Shown piece by piece: positions 1 to 6,434 of a DNA stretch of 59,801 nucleotides. Within the stretch, counting starts at the first letter, position 1, and each line of letters starts with the position of its first letter. The notes under the pieces are model-generated. The model saw only the letters and a list, made by a program, of their open reading frames with translations, had not been told where the DNA came from and searched no databases. A program made the translations under genes and the position numbers. Origin of the DNA: Stercoripulliclostridium_A sp963642145 (GTDB taxonomy: Bacteria; Bacillota; Clostridia; Christensenellales; DTU072); assembly GCA_963642145.1 (NCBI GenBank), contig CAVIFU010000005.1:1-59801 (forward strand), read 5' to 3'.

Positions 1-9
1 CCGCTTGAA

Positions 10-48
10 CAAAAGTAAATCGGCTCCGTAAAGTCTTACAGAGCCGAA
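10..48. repeat. Short hairpin repeat, family C, copy 1
   Basis: This 39-nt stretch recurs almost unchanged at 21626-21665. It folds as a hairpin: CGGCTC (21-26) pairs with GAGCCG (41-46) and inside it GTAA (28-31) pairs with TTAC (35-38). In both places it sits next to family A material. It follows no gene in this window, so a terminator role cannot be judged; no clean U-tract follows it on the + strand. Confidence 0.7.
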
Positions 49-72
49 AAAGTACATATTAGGTTTTTCTAT

Positions 73-112
73 TTAATTATCCTTTACCGCGTCCCAACGG
101 GCGTGTATATCG
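73..112. repeat. Fragment of family A / TATATC hairpin repeat
   Basis: The stretch reading ATCCTTTACCG, a small palindrome (CGTCCC-AA-CGGGCG) and GTATATC matches the end of the repeat copies near 5.17, 21.47, 30.04 and 30.20 kb. It lies immediately 3' of the lipoprotein gene that ends at 114. No gene is seen in positions 1-113. Confidence 0.6.
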
Positions 113-113
113 A

Positions 114-1838
114 TCACGCTTTTCTAAGTGCGCAGTTCACAAACAGAATAAAGAAGTTCTGGTTCTCCGTCGAAGACATCGTCACACTCATGCCGGAAGC
201 GGATGAGATTTTGTTTTTGTCGTAGATCAGGTAGTTTTCGGATGAGGTTACTCCGCTATCGGCGTAGACGTAGTCGCGTGAAGGCAATACCGCTTTAACG
301 GTTACCGAATAGCCGAGTTTGGCAGGTCCGAGGTTGATAAAGTAGTGACCCGTACTATCGGTGGTAACGCTGTAATACTCGGTTGTTTCGCCTGTCTTGC
401 TTGCCTCTATTTGTATTGTAACTCCGGAGACTCCCGCTCCCCTCTTGAGATTGACGAATTGAGCGTTGCTACCTGCCAATGTAACATAACCGCTGATGGC
501 GTACATTTCATCCAAAGTGATGTCGGATGTTTGGAAACTCTCCGCGGCAAATTTACTCATGACGTAATCGGTGTCTTTTGCGGTACCGTAAGAGCTATGT
601 TTTTGCATGATGTACTTATGTCCGCGCACGGTACGAAGGTATACCGTGGGAGTCCAGCTCGTTACCGCGTATTTGACGGATACGTATACGGATGTTCCCG
701 TCTTGTTGAGTCCGTCTATCATCGGGCGAATATCCGTGCCGCTGATTGTCGATACGCTCGTATCGTCGGATCCCCTCACCGTGTAAAGATACCAATCCAA
801 AGTGGCTCTGCTCTTGTTGTAGTCGCTGAATTTGGAAGAATACGTTTCCCTAAATTCAAGGTAGGCTACGCGCGTAAGTATGGTTTTGTATATGGCATAA
901 TCGCCGGTATCGTTGAAGTTGACGGTCGTCTCGCCACCCTCTTCCGCAGGCTCTATTACTTCCACGCCGGTATAACGAGTGTTGTAGCTGTTGTAGAACT
1001 CCGCGTCGGACTCTACCATGTCGATTACAGTGCCGAGATCGGTAAGCTTGACTATTATGTCCTTGTTGTACTCGAGTGCGGATCCCAAAGTGCGTTGATA
1101 ACGATAACCTATAACCGTGGCGGAACCGTCGTTGGATAGGTACGGATCAATCAAATCGATTCTCTCGGGAAGGTATGCGTTGGAAATAAGTCCCGCATTG
1201 TACGCTTCCTCCAAATAGTCGGCAGCAGATAACGCCAAGCACGCGCCTACGCCGTTACCTATGAAACGCACTTCCCTTTGTTTAAGTCCGGCGTCTGACG
1301 CGAGATCGGATTCCGTCACCTTGCTCCAAGCGGATACGAAAGCTTCCGTCAGGTTGTATTGCGGCGTATTGACTACCGTCAAGCCATCACTGTTGATGTA
1401 TGTCATGGACGCGCTGTTGTAAATCTTGGAGTTGATGTTCTCTTCCGTATCGTCCGCGAAAGCCTCGTAATGGAATATCCCTATATTGAAGCCCATTGCT
1501 TCCCACTTCTTCGCTGTCGTGGTAAGCGTACCGCTCGCGACGGCTTCATAGGCGGTTGCGTCAAAATTGACGCTCTCTTTGATGTCGTATTCGGCTTTGC
1601 CGTGGAATATAACGGCGGTAGGCTTGTCCTTTACAAACGACGTCGGATTGCCGTTGCCGTCTATCCACTCTATCTTCAAGGCGTGCTCCGCAACGCCCGA
1701 GGGCGCTTCCGTTACAGGCAACGCAGTGATAAGGTAATCGGCGTTTTCTTGGTTGGGATTCTTTTTGCAGGAAACCATCGCCACGGACGCCAAAAGCAAA
1801 CTTACAGTGAGTATAGCAATAAGTAATTTCTTCTTCAT
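114..1838 (-). CDS. Lipoprotein with degenerate alpha/beta-hydrolase (lipase-like) domain and C-terminal carboxypeptidase-regulatory-like domain
   Basis: A 574-aa exported protein. Residues 1-24 form a lipoprotein signal peptide (Lys-rich start, hydrophobic core, Cys24 as lipidation site). Residues about 70-235 resemble an alpha/beta hydrolase: an oxyanion-type VIFHG strand (76-80), a nucleophile-elbow-like GNGVG (194-198) and an acidic DLIDPYLSND loop (228-237). The elbow has Gly196 where lipases have the catalytic Ser, so catalysis by this fold is doubtful. The last 120 residues (SGYVTLAG onward, with TTDSTGHYFINL) look like a carboxypeptidase-regulatory or CNA-B type beta sandwich. The gene stands alone, with a TTGACT/TATAAT promoter upstream. 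The role is unknown; surface binding rather than hydrolysis is my inference. Confidence 0.72.
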   Translation of the reverse strand: MKKKLLIAILTVSLLLASVAMVSCKKNPNQENADYLITALPVTEAPSGVAEHALKIEWIDGNGNPTSFVKDKPTAVIFHGKAEYDIKESVNFDATAYEAVASGTLTTTAKKWEAMGFNIGIFHYEAFADDTEENINSKIYNSASMTYINSDGLTVVNTPQYNLTEAFVSAWSKVTESDLASDAGLKQREVRFIGNGVGACLALSAADYLEEAYNAGLISNAYLPERIDLIDPYLSNDGSATVIGYRYQRTLGSALEYNKDIIVKLTDLGTVIDMVESDAEFYNSYNTRYTGVEVIEPAEEGGETTVNFNDTGDYAIYKTILTRVAYLEFRETYSSKFSDYNKSRATLDWYLYTVRGSDDTSVSTISGTDIRPMIDGLNKTGTSVYVSVKYAVTSWTPTVYLRTVRGHKYIMQKHSSYGTAKDTDYVMSKFAAESFQTSDITLDEMYAISGYVTLAGSNAQFVNLKRGAGVSGVTIQIEASKTGETTEYYSVTTDSTGHYFINLGPAKLGYSVTVKAVLPSRDYVYADSGVTSSENYLIYDKNKISSASGMSVTMSSTENQNFFILFVNCALRKA

Positions 1839-1867
1839 AAGTCACCGATATATAATATGATGTGTAA

Positions 1868-1896
1868 ATTATACAATTAAACGAGAAATTAGTCAA
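1868..1896 (-). promoter_or_regulatory. Sigma-70-type promoter of the 1838 lipoprotein gene
   Basis: On the minus strand TTGACT (1891-1896) and TATAAT (1868-1873) are 17 bp apart. The predicted transcript has a leader of about 24 nt with a weak GGTGA ribosome binding site before the ATG. It lies back to back with the promoter at 1951-1979. Confidence 0.8.
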
Positions 1897-1950
1897 CAGT
1901 ACGCGTGATTTGAACACAACTTATTCACAAAACGGCTATATGCGTCGCGC

Positions 1951-1979
1951 TTGCGCGCTGTGCGATTATGTTATATAAT
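1951..1979 (+). promoter_or_regulatory. Promoter of the phosphopantetheinyl transferase gene, predicted leaderless
   Basis: TTGCGC (1951-1956), a 17-bp spacer and TATAAT (1974-1979). Only six bases (TAAAAT) separate the -10 box from the ATG at 1986, which places the expected +1 on the start codon itself. There is no ribosome binding site. The same geometry recurs at 20833-20861, 36969-36997 and 58169-58197. Confidence 0.75.
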
Positions 1980-1985
1980 TAAAAT

Positions 1986-2465
1986 ATGATACTTGTTGCC
2001 ATTGCCAAAAACGATTCGAGTGAAAACGTCGCGTTGTTCGCGCTCGGAGAATATGCAAAGATCGGAGGCGCGGAAATTAACGCCGATTGCGCATACCGTC
2101 ACCGCGATGACGGTAGCCCGTACTTTGAAGGAAGCGACCTCCGCGTTTCCGTCAGTCATAGCGGAGAATACGTTGTGGTTGCCGTGAGCAACGAAAACGT
2201 CGGCATCGACATACAAGAGATGAAAGACCTCGACTTTGCGGTTATATCGCAACGGTTCGGAATAAACGCCGTCGATAAAAAAGAATTTTTTCGTGCGTTC
2301 TGCTCGGCGGAAGCCTACGCGAAAGCTACGGGAACTCCCCTCTTTTCGGCAATAAAAAAAGCCGTACCTTACGATACGGTTACATATGATTTCATAAGCG
2401 GTTATATGCTCGCTCTGTACGCGCCGAACGGCGCAAGTCCTATTTTCTTGATTAAATTCGATTAA
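1986..2465 (+). CDS. 4'-phosphopantetheinyl transferase superfamily protein (short Sfp-like)
   Basis: A 159-aa protein that would move 4'-phosphopantetheine from CoA to a carrier-protein serine. The family signatures are visible: VSVSHSGEYVVVAVS (54-68), the metal-binding VGIDIQ (72-77; Asp75) and an FCSAEAYAKATG segment (105-116) matching the WxxKExxxK motif, with Glu109 and Lys113 kept but the Trp and first Lys replaced. It is shorter than Sfp and lacks most of the N-terminal pseudo-repeat. It is monocistronic and followed by a terminator. Whether it activates an acyl carrier protein cannot be told, as no carrier gene lies nearby. Confidence 0.8.
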   Translation: MILVAIAKNDSSENVALFALGEYAKIGGAEINADCAYRHRDDGSPYFEGSDLRVSVSHSGEYVVVAVSNENVGIDIQEMKDLDFAVISQRFGINAVDKKEFFRAFCSAEAYAKATGTPLFSAIKKAVPYDTVTYDFISGYMLALYAPNGASPIFLIKFD

Positions 2466-2466
2466 A

Positions 2467-2487
2467 GCGGTATTAACCGCGTTTTTT
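2467..2487 (+). terminator. Intrinsic terminator of the PPTase gene
   Basis: GCGGT-ATTA-ACCGC followed by G and six T, directly after the stop codon at 2465. Confidence 0.75.
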
Positions 2488-2492
2488 ACACC

Positions 2493-2523
2493 ACAAGACG
2501 TCCCACATCGTGGGACGTCTTGT
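2493..2523. terminator. Strong hairpin between convergent genes, likely bidirectional terminator
   Basis: ACAAGACGTCCCAC pairs perfectly with its complement around an AT-rich 3-nt loop (14-bp stem). It lies between the PPTase gene and the NYN gene, whose stop is at 2535. On the minus strand a run of six A in the DNA complement gives a delayed U-poor tail, so termination of the rplU operon here is likely but not certain. Confidence 0.65.
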
Positions 2524-2534
2524 CAAAATACGAT

Positions 2535-3110
2535 TTAGCGACGATATTTGTTGAAAATCTCGTTACCGCTGATGACCTTACGAGCTTCCGTAACATAGTT
2601 GCTCTCTTGACGAGCGGGAGCTTGAACGGGCTTGGGCGCCTTCTTGGGAGCGACCTTGGTGGCGGGAGCGGTGTAGCCCTCTCTCAATGCGGACGTGGGT
2701 ACCGCGATAAATCCGGTGTATGCGTACGTATACTTGCCTTCGCTTACGTTGATGTCGTATACGTCGATGCCCTTGCTCTTGAGAAGGTTGACAACGGGAA
2801 GAATATCGCCTTCACCGGTGATAAGACCTACTGCGTCGATGTTGGCTACTGCCGCGATGTCGGCTACGTCGAGCACTTGACGGCAGTCAAGCTTGTTGCG
2901 ACGGCGGCTGGCACTGGGAAGAGATGTTTCGAATCCGTTGGCGGAAATGTACTCGTTGAAGTCACGGTTACGCTTTGCTACGTAGCTGTAAAACTTAACG
3001 GTGGCAACGTCGAACTTGGATTCGAGTCCCTTGATGATTTGCTTGAAGCCCGCACATGTAACTCTGAGGCTGGCGATGTCTGCAAGAACTATAATTTTCG
3101 GTTTATTCAT
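2535..3110 (-). CDS. NYN (PIN-like) domain protein, putative RNase
   Basis: A 191-aa protein with a PIN-like NYN fold over residues about 1-135: KIIVLADIASLR at the start (first acidic residue), RRRNKLDCRQVLDVADIAA in the middle and GLITGEGDILPVVNLL, in which the Gly-Glu-Gly-Asp stretch replaces the usual SGDSDF acidic site. A Pro/Ala/Lys-rich linker (about 145-165) leads to a short C-terminal helix. Two in-frame ATGs lie close together; I take the second (3110), which sits 7 nt after GGAGG. It is the last gene of the rplU operon, next to a DNA glycosylase. RNA cleavage is a family-based guess. Confidence 0.75.
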   Translation of the reverse strand: MNKPKIIVLADIASLRVTCAGFKQIIKGLESKFDVATVKFYSYVAKRNRDFNEYISANGFETSLPSASRRRNKLDCRQVLDVADIAAVANIDAVGLITGEGDILPVVNLLKSKGIDVYDINVSEGKYTYAYTGFIAVPTSALREGYTAPATKVAPKKAPKPVQAPARQESNYVTEARKVISGNEIFNKYRR

Positions 3111-3133
3111 TATCATTCCTCCGAAAGAGTGAT

Positions 3134-3976
3134 TTATTTTTTTATTTGTTTTGTCCTATAGTAATAGAATAGGTATTGCTGGGCGTATCCGCTCAAATTC
3201 CCGAAATACGCTGATAGATTGTCTGCCTTTTTGGGCGCCGACAACGCGCTTATGCCAAACATGTCGTCATATATGCGCTCTACCCACACGTCTACCGGGA
3301 ATACGTCTTCCCTATGATAACCGAAGAGCAATATGCAATCGGCTACTTTGCGCCCCACTCCCGTCAAACTCATCAGGTGCTTGCGCGCAACCGGTGTGCT
3401 CATGCCGCTTAGGTCTAAGGAAAACCCGTGGTTCAATGCGTCTACCGTCTTGACGAGATAATCCGCACGATACCCTGCACCCAAAGACGCGTAGTAGTCC
3501 CTATTGCGACCTTTGAGCTCTTCCGCCGTCGGGAACGAATAACCGTCCGTGCCGTCAACGCGACTGCCGCTTGTGCGTGCAAGGCGCTCTATGATACCTT
3601 GTATGCGCGGAATGTTGTTGTTGGCAGAGATTATGAACCCGAGTAGCGTTTCCTCCGGATCTTGGTTAAGTATGCGTATGCCGTTGCCGAATGCCAACGC
3701 CTCTTGCATACCCCTAAAACCCGAAAGTTCTCGCTTGATTGAAGAGTAATCCCTATCGAGATCGAAGTAGTTTGAATAATAATCTACCTCGGTCGTCTCT
3801 ATTGTAGCATAGGTACCTACATAAATCAAGCTACAAAATGATTTTTTTGAAAAAATTTTGTAGCCTAAATTTGAGTTTAGGTACCTGAAAACTTGTCCAC
3901 ATTCCAAAATGTGTTTCGGGACGAATTCCGAGGTATCTTTTATAAGTATTCCGTTGTCTTGTTTTTCGTATAGCAT
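3134..3976 (-). CDS. ogg: 8-oxoguanine DNA glycosylase/AP lyase, OGG1 type
   Basis: A 280-aa base-excision repair enzyme. The helix-hairpin-helix and Gly/Pro-Asp segment LTGVGRKVADC (204-214) is followed by VFPVDVWVER (225-234); Lys210 matches the Schiff-base lysine and Asp229 the catalytic aspartate of human OGG1. The N-terminal QVFRY and the central LLGFIISANNNIPRI (111-125) also fit the OGG family rather than MutY or Nth, and no FeS cysteine cluster is present. It lies 28 nt after rpmA and 23 nt before the NYN gene, so it is probably read with the ribosomal genes. No clear ribosome binding site precedes the ATG. Confidence 0.88.
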   Translation of the reverse strand: MLYEKQDNGILIKDTSEFVPKHILECGQVFRYLNSNLGYKIFSKKSFCSLIYVGTYATIETTEVDYYSNYFDLDRDYSSIKRELSGFRGMQEALAFGNGIRILNQDPEETLLGFIISANNNIPRIQGIIERLARTSGSRVDGTDGYSFPTAEELKGRNRDYYASLGAGYRADYLVKTVDALNHGFSLDLSGMSTPVARKHLMSLTGVGRKVADCILLFGYHREDVFPVDVWVERIYDDMFGISALSAPKKADNLSAYFGNLSGYAQQYLFYYYRTKQIKK

Positions 3977-4004
3977 TACGCCATAACTATGTATATACTA
4001 TATA

Positions 4005-4295
4005 TTAAGCCTGTTGCTTCTTCTCTGTATATACGCTTACTTGCTTATCGTGGCGACCTTTGCGTTCGAACCATACGTATCCATCGATAAGAGCAAACAA
4101 TGTATCGTCTTTGCCGATGCCTACGTTGTTGCCGGGATGGAACTTGGTGCCCCTTTGTCTTACGAGAATGTTGCCTGCCTTAACGAATTGACCGTCGGAT
4201 CTCTTGGGTCCCAAACGTTGCGCATGGCTATCTCTTCCGTTCTTGGAGCTGCCCGAACCTTTTTTGTGCGCGAACAGTTGCAGTTTAATAAACAT
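4005..4295 (-). CDS. rpmA: 50S ribosomal protein L27 with cleavable N-terminal extension
   Basis: A 96-aa L27. The mature protein begins AHKKGSGSSKNGRDS; it is preceded by MFIKLQLF, the Bacillota-type extension that the Prp protease removes before L27 can act near the peptidyl transferase centre. The first 11 nt overlap the end of prp, so the two are translationally coupled. Confidence 0.97.
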   Translation of the reverse strand: MFIKLQLFAHKKGSGSSKNGRDSHAQRLGPKRSDGQFVKAGNILVRQRGTKFHPGNNVGIGKDDTLFALIDGYVWFERKGRHDKQVSVYTEKKQQA

Positions 4296-4605
4296 ATTCG
4301 ATATCCTCCATTTTTATGTAACGACCGTAGCCCGACTCCAAATCTTTGAGCGTAAGATACATCGTATCGAGTATCGCGTCCGACTCTACGTTGTGTGAGT
4401 CTATTTTGAAGTTGAGATAACCGTCGTCAACGGTACTTTCCGCATGCAATCCGGCAACCTCTTTTATCCCTAAAAGCGCGCCTTGGGTAACAACGGACAC
4501 GCTTGCGCATACTATGTCCTTGCCTATTCTATCGTACCCGGAATGCCCTTTGACTTCCAGCCCTACGATATGCCCTTCTTTGCGGAAAACTTTGATATTT
4601 GTCAT
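4285..4605 (-). CDS. prp: Ribosomal-processing cysteine protease Prp
   Basis: A 106-aa cysteine protease that trims the L27 N-terminus. The catalytic pair of the family is visible as His21 in VKGHSGYDRIGKDIVCAS and Cys33 in the same motif, followed by QGALLGI. It sits between rplU and rpmA, the usual Bacillota order, one base after the rplU stop and overlapping rpmA by 11 nt. Confidence 0.96.
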   Translation of the reverse strand: MTNIKVFRKEGHIVGLEVKGHSGYDRIGKDIVCASVSVVTQGALLGIKEVAGLHAESTVDDGYLNFKIDSHNVESDAILDTMYLTLKDLESGYGRYIKMEDIEYVY

Positions 4606-4606
4606 A

Positions 4607-4912
4607 CTAACCTACGATCTCGAGTATCTTGAGCTCTGTGTACGGTTGCCTATGACCTTGTCTTTTGCGAACGTTCTTTTTGGCTTTGTAGGTAAAGATG
4701 TTAATCTTGGGTCCCTTGCCGTGCTTAACGACTTCTGCCTTGACGGTAGCGTCTTTTACGTCGTTACCTGCAAGCACTTCGCCGTCTTTGTTAAGCATCA
4801 GAACGTTAAGCTCTACGGTAGCGCCTACTTCTTCTTCCAAAAGCTCGACCTTGACGGCGTCGCCTACTTGGACTTTGTACTGCTTACCTCCGCTAACGAT
4901 TATTGCGTACAT
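4607..4912 (-). CDS. rplU: 50S ribosomal protein L21
   Basis: A 101-aa L21, recognised by MYAIIVSGGKQYKVQVGD at the start and the KIFTYKAKKN-like and RQGHRQPYTE segments near the end, which contact 23S rRNA. First gene of the operon rplU-prp-rpmA-ogg-NYN. GGGAGG lies upstream at good distance, behind a structured leader. Confidence 0.98.
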   Translation of the reverse strand: MYAIIVSGGKQYKVQVGDAVKVELLEEEVGATVELNVLMLNKDGEVLAGNDVKDATVKAEVVKHGKGPKINIFTYKAKKNVRKRQGHRQPYTELKILEIVG

Positions 4913-4983
4913 ACGGTATACCTCCCTTTAGGAACTCGCCATCAAGGTAGCGCGAACGCGTTTAAGACCTCTTTTGAGCGGCT
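4913..4983 (-). promoter_or_regulatory. Candidate ribosomal L21 leader
   Basis: The roughly 70-nt leader between the predicted start of transcription (about 4983) and rplU contains the unpaired-looking blocks AGGTCTTAAACGCG and TTGATGGCGAGT just before the ribosome binding site. Leaders of this kind precede rplU in Bacillota and are thought to bind L21. Assignment is from memory of the general layout, not from a model search. Confidence 0.5.
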
Positions 4984-4989
4984 TATACA

Positions 4990-5018
4990 AATATATCATA
5001 TATAAATATGCTTTGCAA
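4990..5018 (-). promoter_or_regulatory. Promoter of the rplU operon
   Basis: Minus strand: TTGCAA (5013-5018), 17 bp, TATATT (4990-4995), in an AT-rich stretch. Confidence 0.8.
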
Positions 5019-5071
5019 GCAATTATCGAAAAAAAGCTGAAGTTAATGAACATTTGTCCGAGAGTGAGTTA

Positions 5072-5196
5072 TGGAAGCTTTAATTTACCACATTGGGTTA
5101 TGTGGAGCCACGAACGGGGAAATTATGAGAAGGGAGGTGGGGCCCCACCCAAATAATGTTATCTAATAAATCCTTTGCCGACGCCGGCACGGCGTT
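5072..5196 (-). repeat. Dispersed intergenic repeat, family A, copy 1
   Basis: Read on the minus strand this copy aligns along its length with 21450-21597 and 30012-30160. Shared blocks are AAAGGAT followed by an AT-rich stretch, a strong hairpin, TCATAATTTCCCC and GTTCGTGGCTCCACAT. In this copy the hairpin is GGTGGG-GC-CCCACC (about 5136-5150), whereas the other two copies have TTGGGGGACA pairing with its complement. No coding potential is apparent. Confidence 0.8.
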
Positions 5197-5255
5197 GTAT
5201 ATCACCGCGACACGAAGTGGCGTGCATATCACCGTCGCCAACGGCGATGTATATC
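5178..5255. repeat. Array of small palindromes separated by TATATCAC
   Basis: Three spacer words (GTATATCAC at 5197, GCATATCAC at 5224, GTATATC at 5249) alternate with small hairpins such as CGACGCC/GGCGTTG and CGTCGCC/GGCGATG, with a period near 26 nt. Similar units occur at 73-112, 21430-21475, 30005-30040 and 30185-30223. The layout resembles REP/BIME-type palindromic repeats. Confidence 0.65.
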
Positions 5256-5271
5256 GTGCGGTTTGCGCCTT

Positions 5272-5297
5272 GATGTTTCGGCTGCGCTCAACATGAC
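5272..5297. repeat. Small hairpin of the TTCGGCTNCGCTCA type
   Basis: ATGTT (5273-5277) and AACAT (5290-5294) enclose TCGGCTGCGCTC. The sequence resembles a short palindromic element scattered in intergenic DNA of many Clostridia (general recollection). Only one copy is seen here. Confidence 0.4.
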
Positions 5298-5311
5298 CGC
5301 GAATAAGCCAT

Positions 5312-5456
5312 ACGAAGCCGAACCGTTTAGAGTGCGTATAGCACGGACAACCGGCGGTAAGGACGACGGGAGTTTACTAAAACGTAAATGACCTAGGACG
5401 CACCGCACGTAGTTCGTGCTATGCGTGCTATAAACGGTTCGTAGTTCAAGAGCGTA
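5312..5456. repeat. Structured repeat, family B, copy 1 (candidate ncRNA or MITE-like element)
   Basis: About 145 nt, alignable without large gaps to 21715-21865. Its ends form a long closing helix: GAACCGTTTA (5320-5329) pairs with TAAACGGTTC (5431-5440), and after a 2x2 internal loop GTGCGTATAGCACG (5332-5345) pairs with CGTGCTATGCGTGC (5415-5428). Inside, TTTAC (5373-5377) pairs with GTAAA (5384-5388), and GCACG/CGTGC (5405-5419) offers an alternative hairpin. It ends at the stop codon of the ROK kinase gene. No open frame is conserved between copies. Confidence 0.8.
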
Positions 5457-6419
5457 CTACCGTTTATTAACCTGCCTAATCGCAAGAGCGGCGGCGCCCA
5501 GAATCCCCGCATCGTTTTTGAGAGCTGCCTTTTTGACTTTAACATATGGGTTTCGTTTACCGCCATAGCTGTAACGGGTTACCAAACCTTGGACTTTGGT
5601 AATAAACCAATCGCCGGCGTTGGATATGCCTCCGCCGATAAGGACGCAGTCCGGACGGAAAACGTTGACTAAATTTACAATGCCTGTCGCAACGTATAAC
5701 GCATAGGCGTTTATGACGTTTTTGCCGACTTTGTCTCCGGACTCTGCCGAAGCGAACGCCGTTTTGCCGGTGACTTCACCGTTTGCGTCCAAAAAGTCTT
5801 TGAGGTTGCTCTCCGGGTGTTTGCACATGGCGCGCTTGGTTTGTTTGATGAGCCCCGTCGCGGAGGCGTATGCTTCCCAGCAACCTTTCCTGCCGCATGT
5901 GCAACGCTCGCCGCCTATTCTGATTACGGAGTGTCCGCCCTCTGCGCCCGCGCCGTTTTTGCCCTCCAAAAGTTCGCCGTTGACAATTATCCCGGTGCCG
6001 ACTCCGGTACCGAGAGTGACAAAGATCACGTCTTGACTGCCGACTCCCGATCCGAACATGGCTTCGCCCAAAACGGCAACGTTGGCGTCGTTACCGATGT
6101 ATACGGGGGTGTCGAAATACTTTTTGAGTTCATCGACAATGGGGACATTCTCGAATTTGATGTTGTTGGCGTAGGTGATAACGCCCGTATTTGAGTTGAT
6201 CGTGCCCGGGATGCCTATGCCTACGGCTCTGACATCCGCTAAGGCTATGCCGCACTCCGCCGCCAAAGATTTGATAAGCTCCGCTATATCGCCGACGATA
6301 ACTTCGTGCGGAGCTTCCGCCTGCGTTACGACTGACTTCTGCCGATAGATTATGCCGTTTTCGTCGATCAGTCCGCCTTTAATGCTCATGCCGCCTACAT
6401 CGATACCTATGTAATACAT
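5457..6419 (-). CDS. ROK family sugar kinase, glucokinase-like
   Basis: A 320-aa cytosolic kinase expected to phosphorylate glucose or a related hexose at C6 with ATP. IGIDVGGMSIKGG (4-16) is the N-terminal phosphate-binding loop, GIPGTINSNTG follows, Asp111 in IGNDANVA is the likely catalytic base, and the ROK zinc motif CTCGRKGCWE (173-182) with His163 in EGGHS is complete. AGGAGACGGAT precedes the ATG. It is the last gene of the rpiB-V-ATPase operon, 15 nt after manA, and its stop abuts repeat B. Substrate choice between glucose, mannose and N-acetylated sugars is not settled by sequence; the manA neighbour makes a hexose plausible. Confidence 0.9.
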   Translation of the reverse strand: MYYIGIDVGGMSIKGGLIDENGIIYRQKSVVTQAEAPHEVIVGDIAELIKSLAAECGIALADVRAVGIGIPGTINSNTGVITYANNIKFENVPIVDELKKYFDTPVYIGNDANVAVLGEAMFGSGVGSQDVIFVTLGTGVGTGIIVNGELLEGKNGAGAEGGHSVIRIGGERCTCGRKGCWEAYASATGLIKQTKRAMCKHPESNLKDFLDANGEVTGKTAFASAESGDKVGKNVINAYALYVATGIVNLVNVFRPDCVLIGGGISNAGDWFITKVQGLVTRYSYGGKRNPYVKVKKAALKNDAGILGAAALAIRQVNKR

Positions 6420-6434
6420 ATCCGTCTCCTTCCT

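Noticed and set aside
5312..5456. Family B as a small protein gene
   Set aside because: No frame is shared between the two copies and indels do not respect codons.
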